This document shows, one piece after another, positions 61,201 through 64,000 of a DNA stretch of 64,000 nt. The translations under genes and the position numbers were made by a program. The stretch comes from QNYZ01 sp964577615 (GTDB taxonomy: Bacteria > Desulfobacterota > Desulfobacteria > Desulfobacterales > QNYZ01): NCBI GenBank assembly GCA_964577615.1, contig CAZNZW010000005.1, positions 16,761 to 80,760 on the forward strand. Direction: 5' to 3'. Position 1 is the stretch's first letter. Each line of letters begins with the position of its first letter. Under the pieces are notes generated by a model. The model saw nothing but the letters and a program-made list of their open reading frames with translations. It did not search any database and was not told where the DNA came from.

Positions 61201-64000
61201 TAACGACCGGTCATCGGCCAGTCAGCCCGATCACGATAGAGACCGTGTTCGGTATCCCAGAGGTTTTTTTCCATGAAATCATAGATTCTATCCGCGGCAG
61301 ACATGCCATCCCTGTGAACCACCAGGGCCCGTAATACTGCCGCCTGATCAGCCAGGGTCCTGGTACCGGTCACCGGCTGTCCTTTTTTTAGATTGTAGCC
61401 GGGCACCACGCCGCCATCTGCCGCGATCATTTTTCCGGAAAGGAAAGTCACCGCTTTCATAAGACGCGTCCCCGCCCCATCGGCCATTGGCAGATCCGTA
61501 TTTTCCCCGGCCAGACTTGCCAGAGCCATAGTCATCAACATGGCGTCGTACGGCGCCACGATTCCCTGCGCTGCGTAGACCCCGGCCTCGGCGTCATACA
61601 GGCGGTCAATCGTCTGCCAGACAATACCGATCAGGGGGTCCAGTTCATCCGGCGGCGTAATCCCGGTACGGGCAAAGACGGCCCGCATCCGCGACAGCCC
61701 CCAGAGCAGAGCCGCCTGGTCAGATAACCGGATCTCGTCAGACTTAACCGTGACGTCCACGCCGTTGTCCGTTGGTTTGATCCGATAGGCGTGGGCCACA
61801 TAAGGCCGCCCATCTGCAGATTTTTGAACCAGTTCACTGGCAATCAATTTCACCTTCTCGGTCATGATCCAGGCCATAACCTGACCGGCGAATCGATCCA
61901 TGGGATTGCCGGCGCCCAGGTCATTCGGCAGCAGTTGCGCCTGGGCCGCCAGGGACGTGCCCCACACCAGCGGAACAAGCTTCCTGTCCATCTGAGACCG
62001 ATCCCAGGACAAATCACCCCTGGCCGGATCCGAACGATAGACCGGTACGCCGCCCGCGTATTCGAGCATGCGCGGATTAATCGCCGGCAATTTTTTCAAT
62101 CCGGCGGCCGCAGCCATTTTTTCCAGAATGGTCCGGGCCGCGATTTCGGCCGAAACGCCCTGCCGGGCCGCGGCCTTCCGGACATCCGGAGCAATCGCGA
62201 TCCCCAGCCCGAGACCGGACTGCATCGTCATATGATCGACGTTAAAGGCGGCGAAAAGGCCGGCCTTGTGAAGAATCCGCTGATACCGGCGGGATACCAG
62301 ACCGTTGCGGTCCGGCTCGATCCCTTCCGCCCGCAGCCAGCCGGACAGCTCATCCCGGGTGCCGGCAAACTCGGCCGCCGCAAACATGGAATTGTACGTA
62401 TCAAACCATTCCGGGCCATTCACCGGAATAATATCCGATGTTTCGGATGCTGTGACATGGTCCACCTGGATGGCCAGACAGCATTGTTTGCCACGTGTTC
62501 CGGCGTTAAACGGAATCGGGCTCATCCCACTCGGTGCGTCGATAATAATCGGTGGCAATGGTGGTTTCGGCTGCGTCACCGACGGCGTCACACCTGTATA
62601 GTGGCTCGAATCGCTGGCACTGACACTGCCGCCGATTGGATTGCCACTGGCATCCGTGGACGCTCCCGTTACCGTGGCCACATTTTCATACGGTCCGACC
62701 TGCGCCGTTCCTGTGCCCGTACAGGTTGTCGATGCGCCCGGTGCCAGCTGCCTCTCTGTGCAGGTGACGACTACGTTTCTGCTGTCGGTCACTTGAATAT
62801 TATTCAGCCACGTATTCCCCGTGTTGGTTACCGCGTAAATCCATGTCACCGGATCACCGGATTTGATTTCCGGCCCTGGCGGTGTATCGGCGTCTTCGCC
62901 ATTGGTCGATTTTTCGACGGAAACGCCGGGCCGGGGCAACACATAACCAAAATCCTGGACAAGATTCCGCTCTCCCTGTGCCAGAGATATCCTCGACATT
63001 CCGTCAAAACTCTTGTCAGGATCCCCGGTCTGAACATATCCGCCGGGGATGGTGCCCTTGTCGATACGTATTGTGTAATCGCCGGGCGGCAGAGCATCGA
63101 AAAGATAACTGCCGCTGGCATCGGTGACGGCTTCCCGGGTAAATTCAGGAATCCCGTCGCCGTCAAGATCGCCTTCCAGGATGACCCGGACGCCGGCAAT
63201 GCCCGGCTCACCGGCACCCTGGGCACCATCGGGAGTGGTGTCATTCCACAAAGTATCGCCGATTGCGCCGAGACTGCGGAAACCGAAATTGACATCCTTC
63301 TTATCTTCATCATTACCGAGAAAAAAGGTGGCCGTTGAATCGAGCCCGCCATCCAAATCATAGGTGGGGTCCAATCCGCTCGGGAGTGACGACGTATCCA
63401 CATCGATCCGGTATGTGCCCGGCCGCAGATCGTCAAAAAGGTAATTGCCGTTACCGTCAGTGACCGTGGTCGCGACCAGGTTGCCCGCATCATCGTAGAG
63501 ATTTACCGTGATGCCGGCAATGCCGCTTTCCCCGGTATCCTGAACGCCATCCGCGTTCCAGTCGTACCAGACAGTGTCGCCGACGCTGGCCGGATTATAC
63601 AGCCCTGCGTCCGCATCCGGATTATTATCGCCTGAAAGAAGTGTAATTGACGCCGTACGGCCGGCAGCAGGATTCGCATCCGAATCGATGGTGTCGTCAT
63701 TGCCCGCATCCTGCGGGGTAATTTTAAAACCGGCAGGGGGAACAAATTCGACCAGATAATCATCCGGCCGCAGATCCGTAAACTCGTAGAATCCGGTTCC
63801 ATCCGTAGTGGTGGTGATGGCATTGCCGCCGCTGTCCAGTGCCGGCGATCCATCCGCATTCAGAAGATTGACCGTCACATTGTTAATTCCGGGTTCTCCA
63901 CCATCCTGGAGCCCATTGCCGTTTGCATCCAGCCAGACAAAATTACCCAGGGTGGCCGGCCGGTATATGCCCGCATCCCAGGTGAGGTCGTTTTCTCCCG
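58246..64000 (-). CDS. giant SdrD-B/DUF11-repeat surface protein (5' end beyond the window; internal gap)
   Basis: The visible part exceeds 1,850 residues and lacks its N-terminus. From the N-terminal side it holds SdrD-B-type repeats (GDTVWYDWNADGVQDTGESG; ITVNLYDDAGNL; GNYLFDDLRPGTY), a DUF11-like domain (DPVTWIYAVTNTGNTWLNNI), then about 1,000 residues of mainly helical sequence with toroid-like stretches (LSDQAALLWGLSRM; LADQAAVLRALVV). After that come a second DUF11-like unit (YPGDILTFKISVEN) and two more SdrD-B repeats. The true end is TAA at 58246 once the 55-base duplicate and the N gap are collapsed, giving the tail GALGIQMN. It is probably exported and surface-attached; no LPxTG motif is seen at the C-terminus. 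Large size and repeats suggest an adhesin or enzymatic surface layer protein. Confidence 0.75.
58330..58539. other. scaffold gap of 100 N flanked by identical 55-base sequences
   Basis: Bases 58330-58384 and 58485-58539 are identical over 55 bases, with 100 N (58385-58484) between. This is the signature of a de Bruijn-graph assembler (k = 55) joining contigs that overlap by k. Removing 155 bases restores an uninterrupted reading frame to TAA at 58246-58248. Confidence 0.9.

Noticed and set aside
61791..63338. 515-codon plus-strand open frame inside the giant surface protein gene
   Set aside because: No family motif or Shine-Dalgarno was seen. The minus-strand frame shows clear SdrD-B and DUF11 repeats.
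1..64000. tRNA, rRNA, CRISPR, insertion sequences, prophage
   Set aside because: No convincing tRNA cloverleaf, repeat-spacer array, transposase or phage gene was seen by eye. A tRNA and profile scan could still find short elements.

Overview
The window looks like chromosomal DNA of an anaerobic Desulfobacterota (Desulfobacterales-like) bacterium. This is inferred from two ferredoxin-dependent 2-oxoacid oxidoreductases (Ior and Vor type), a glycyl radical enzyme with its activase, a probable selenocysteine rhodanese, B12-dependent radical SAM proteins, citramalate-based isoleucine synthesis and a FrhB-like iron-sulfur flavoprotein. No rRNA, tRNA, CRISPR array, insertion sequence or prophage was seen.

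Layout. 1-3 kb: partial EamA permease, SGNH hydrolase and a B12/radical SAM protein. 3.1-8.1 kb (minus strand): amidohydrolase, FrhB-like protein, iorA and iorB. 8.1-11.2 kb (minus): a degenerate GT2-DUF2062 protein, a chain-length-factor-like ketosynthase without its catalytic Cys, and a complete ketosynthase. 11.3-15.7 kb: secreted protein, XPB-like helicase, MFS and AEC transporters. 15.9-21.3 kb (plus): rhodanese-ferritin fusion read through an in-frame TGA, a SelD-associated-type FAD oxidoreductase, a HypD-like glycyl radical enzyme and its activase. 21.6-22.6 kb: repeat-rich peptidoglycan-binding protein. 23.0-28.3 kb (plus): ACP, ketosynthase, acyltransferase, B12/radical SAM and CrtI-like desaturase, resembling candidate ladderane-type lipid clusters. 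28.4-35.4 kb: ilvB-ilvN-ilvC-cimA-leuA, preceded by a leader peptide and attenuator. 35.6-40.6 kb (minus): guaB and dnaE. 40.8-41.4 kb: YciO/YrdC-type protein. 41.6-49.4 kb (minus): P-loop ATPase, four Vor-type subunits, hisC, cmk and rpsA. 49.7-57.4 kb: NamZ-type muramidase, RNase H, small membrane protein, plsB, fused MurU-AmgK and dapB. 57.4-64 kb (minus): a small exported protein and a giant SdrD/DUF11-type surface protein that runs off the right edge and contains a scaffolding gap.

The most interesting points are: (i) UGA at the exact catalytic-Cys position of a rhodanese, followed by a bacterial SECIS-like hairpin; (ii) a 28-codon leader peptide that is half Ile/Leu/Val, ahead of a perfect terminator before ilvB; (iii) the ACP/KS/acyltransferase/radical SAM/desaturase cluster with a second KS/CLF locus 12 kb away; (iv) a one-polypeptide MurNAc salvage enzyme close to an exo-muramidase; and (v) a 100-N gap flanked by identical 55-nt ends, which is an assembly artefact that can be closed in frame on paper.
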